Positions 40,606 to 40,783 of a stretch of DNA of 40,783 bases are shown one piece after another (the first letter of the stretch is position 1; each line of letters starts with the position of its first letter). The stretch spans positions 1-40,783 of the forward strand of contig JAFGDK010000005.1 in assembly GCA_016932165.1 (NCBI GenBank), read 5' to 3'. This stretch comes from Anaerolineales bacterium. GTDB lineage: Bacteria; Chloroflexota; Anaerolineae; Anaerolineales; UBA11579. The notes below the pieces were generated by a model. That model made no database searches. It worked only from the letters and a program-made list of their open reading frames with translations, and was not told where the DNA came from. Made by a program: the position numbers and the translations under genes.

Positions 40606-40783
40606 AGAGTTTGATCCTGGCTCAGGATGAACGTTGGCGGCGTGCTTAATACATGCAAGTCGAACGAGGAACTATGTACTCGTATATGGTTTCCTAGTGG
40701 CGAACGGGTGAGTAACGCGTTGGTGACCTGCCCCGAAGAGGGGGATAACAATTCGAAAGAATTGCTAATACCCCATAATATCA
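40599..40783 (+). rRNA. rrs: 16S ribosomal RNA, 5' end (truncated by the window edge)
   Basis: GAGTTTGATCCTGGCTCAG is the universal 16S 5' sequence, followed by GAACGTTGGCGGCGTGCTTAA and CGAACGGGTGAGTAACGCG. Alignment to E. coli numbering places nucleotide 1 near 40599. Only about 185 nt are present, covering helices in the V1-V2 region. This is too little for a firm identification without a database, but is compatible with Chloroflexota. The rest of the gene lies beyond the right edge. Confidence 0.95.

Noticed and set aside
40341..40751. Minus ORF across the rRNA leader and 16S start
   Set aside because: It lies antisense to ribosomal RNA and its promoters.

Overview
The window looks like a chromosomal segment of a bacterium from the Chloroflexota, most likely class Anaerolineae. 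This is inferred from gene style (many lipoproteins and small membrane proteins, a cytochrome b / Rieske / multiheme c set, no LPS genes seen) and from the first ~185 nt of a 16S rRNA gene at the right edge. I could not run a database search, so the placement is an inference. About 43 protein genes are supported. There are no CRISPR arrays, no tRNAs that I can see, no phage genes and no transposase.

Layout. 1-3.7 kb: tgt, uppP and a translationally coupled PstS-like lipoprotein and acetyltransferase. 3.7-7.4 kb: typA behind a structured leader ending in a terminator-like hairpin, then a PLP decarboxylase. 7.4-8.4 kb: a MITE-like palindromic repeat and a HepT/MntA toxin-antitoxin pair. 8.4-11.7 kb (minus): a coupled DprE2-like / DprE1-like / HAD phosphatase cluster plus a small EamA transporter. 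11.8-14.1 kb (minus): a membrane-anchored protein, a second copy of the repeat, a redoxin lipoprotein with an in-frame TGA at its catalytic position, and SlyD. 14.4-19.1 kb: L,D-transpeptidase, an S41 peptidase-like lipoprotein and a large SUMF1-domain lipoprotein. 19.2-24.1 kb: 2-hydroxyacid dehydrogenase, a secreted repeat protein, then cytochrome b, Rieske protein and triheme cytochrome c. 24.3-28 kb: membrane protein, 2-oxoacid dehydrogenase E2 and E3. 28-30.6 kb (minus): an unknown membrane protein and a glycosyltransferase. 30.7-35.7 kb: a tightly packed seven-gene run (coiled-coil membrane protein, trmO, a second TGA-containing thioredoxin, DUF985 cupin, SDR, PPK2, kinase-like protein). 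35.8-40.2 kb: helix-hairpin-helix protein, NYN nuclease, lamin-tail protein, DUF1992 protein, dnaX-recR. 40.2-40.8 kb: rRNA leader with tandem promoters and the start of 16S rRNA.

The most interesting observation is a pair of probable selenoproteins. Both the redoxin at 12811-13374 (minus) and the thioredoxin-like protein at 32355-32834 (plus) are single reading frames interrupted by one TGA. In both, that TGA stands exactly where the first cysteine of the CxxC motif should be (U-P-P-C and U-L-A-C). Both TGAs are followed by a stem-loop with a C-G-U apical loop at a spacing typical of bacterial SECIS elements. An automatic annotator would split each into two false hypotheticals. Other points worth a second look are the attenuator-like typA leader, the nested palindromic repeats, the DprE1/DprE2-like pair, an S41 peptidase lacking the general-base lysine, an E2 with two E3-binding domains, and a recurring GGTATAAT promoter element lying 6-8 nt from several start codons, which suggests leaderless transcripts.
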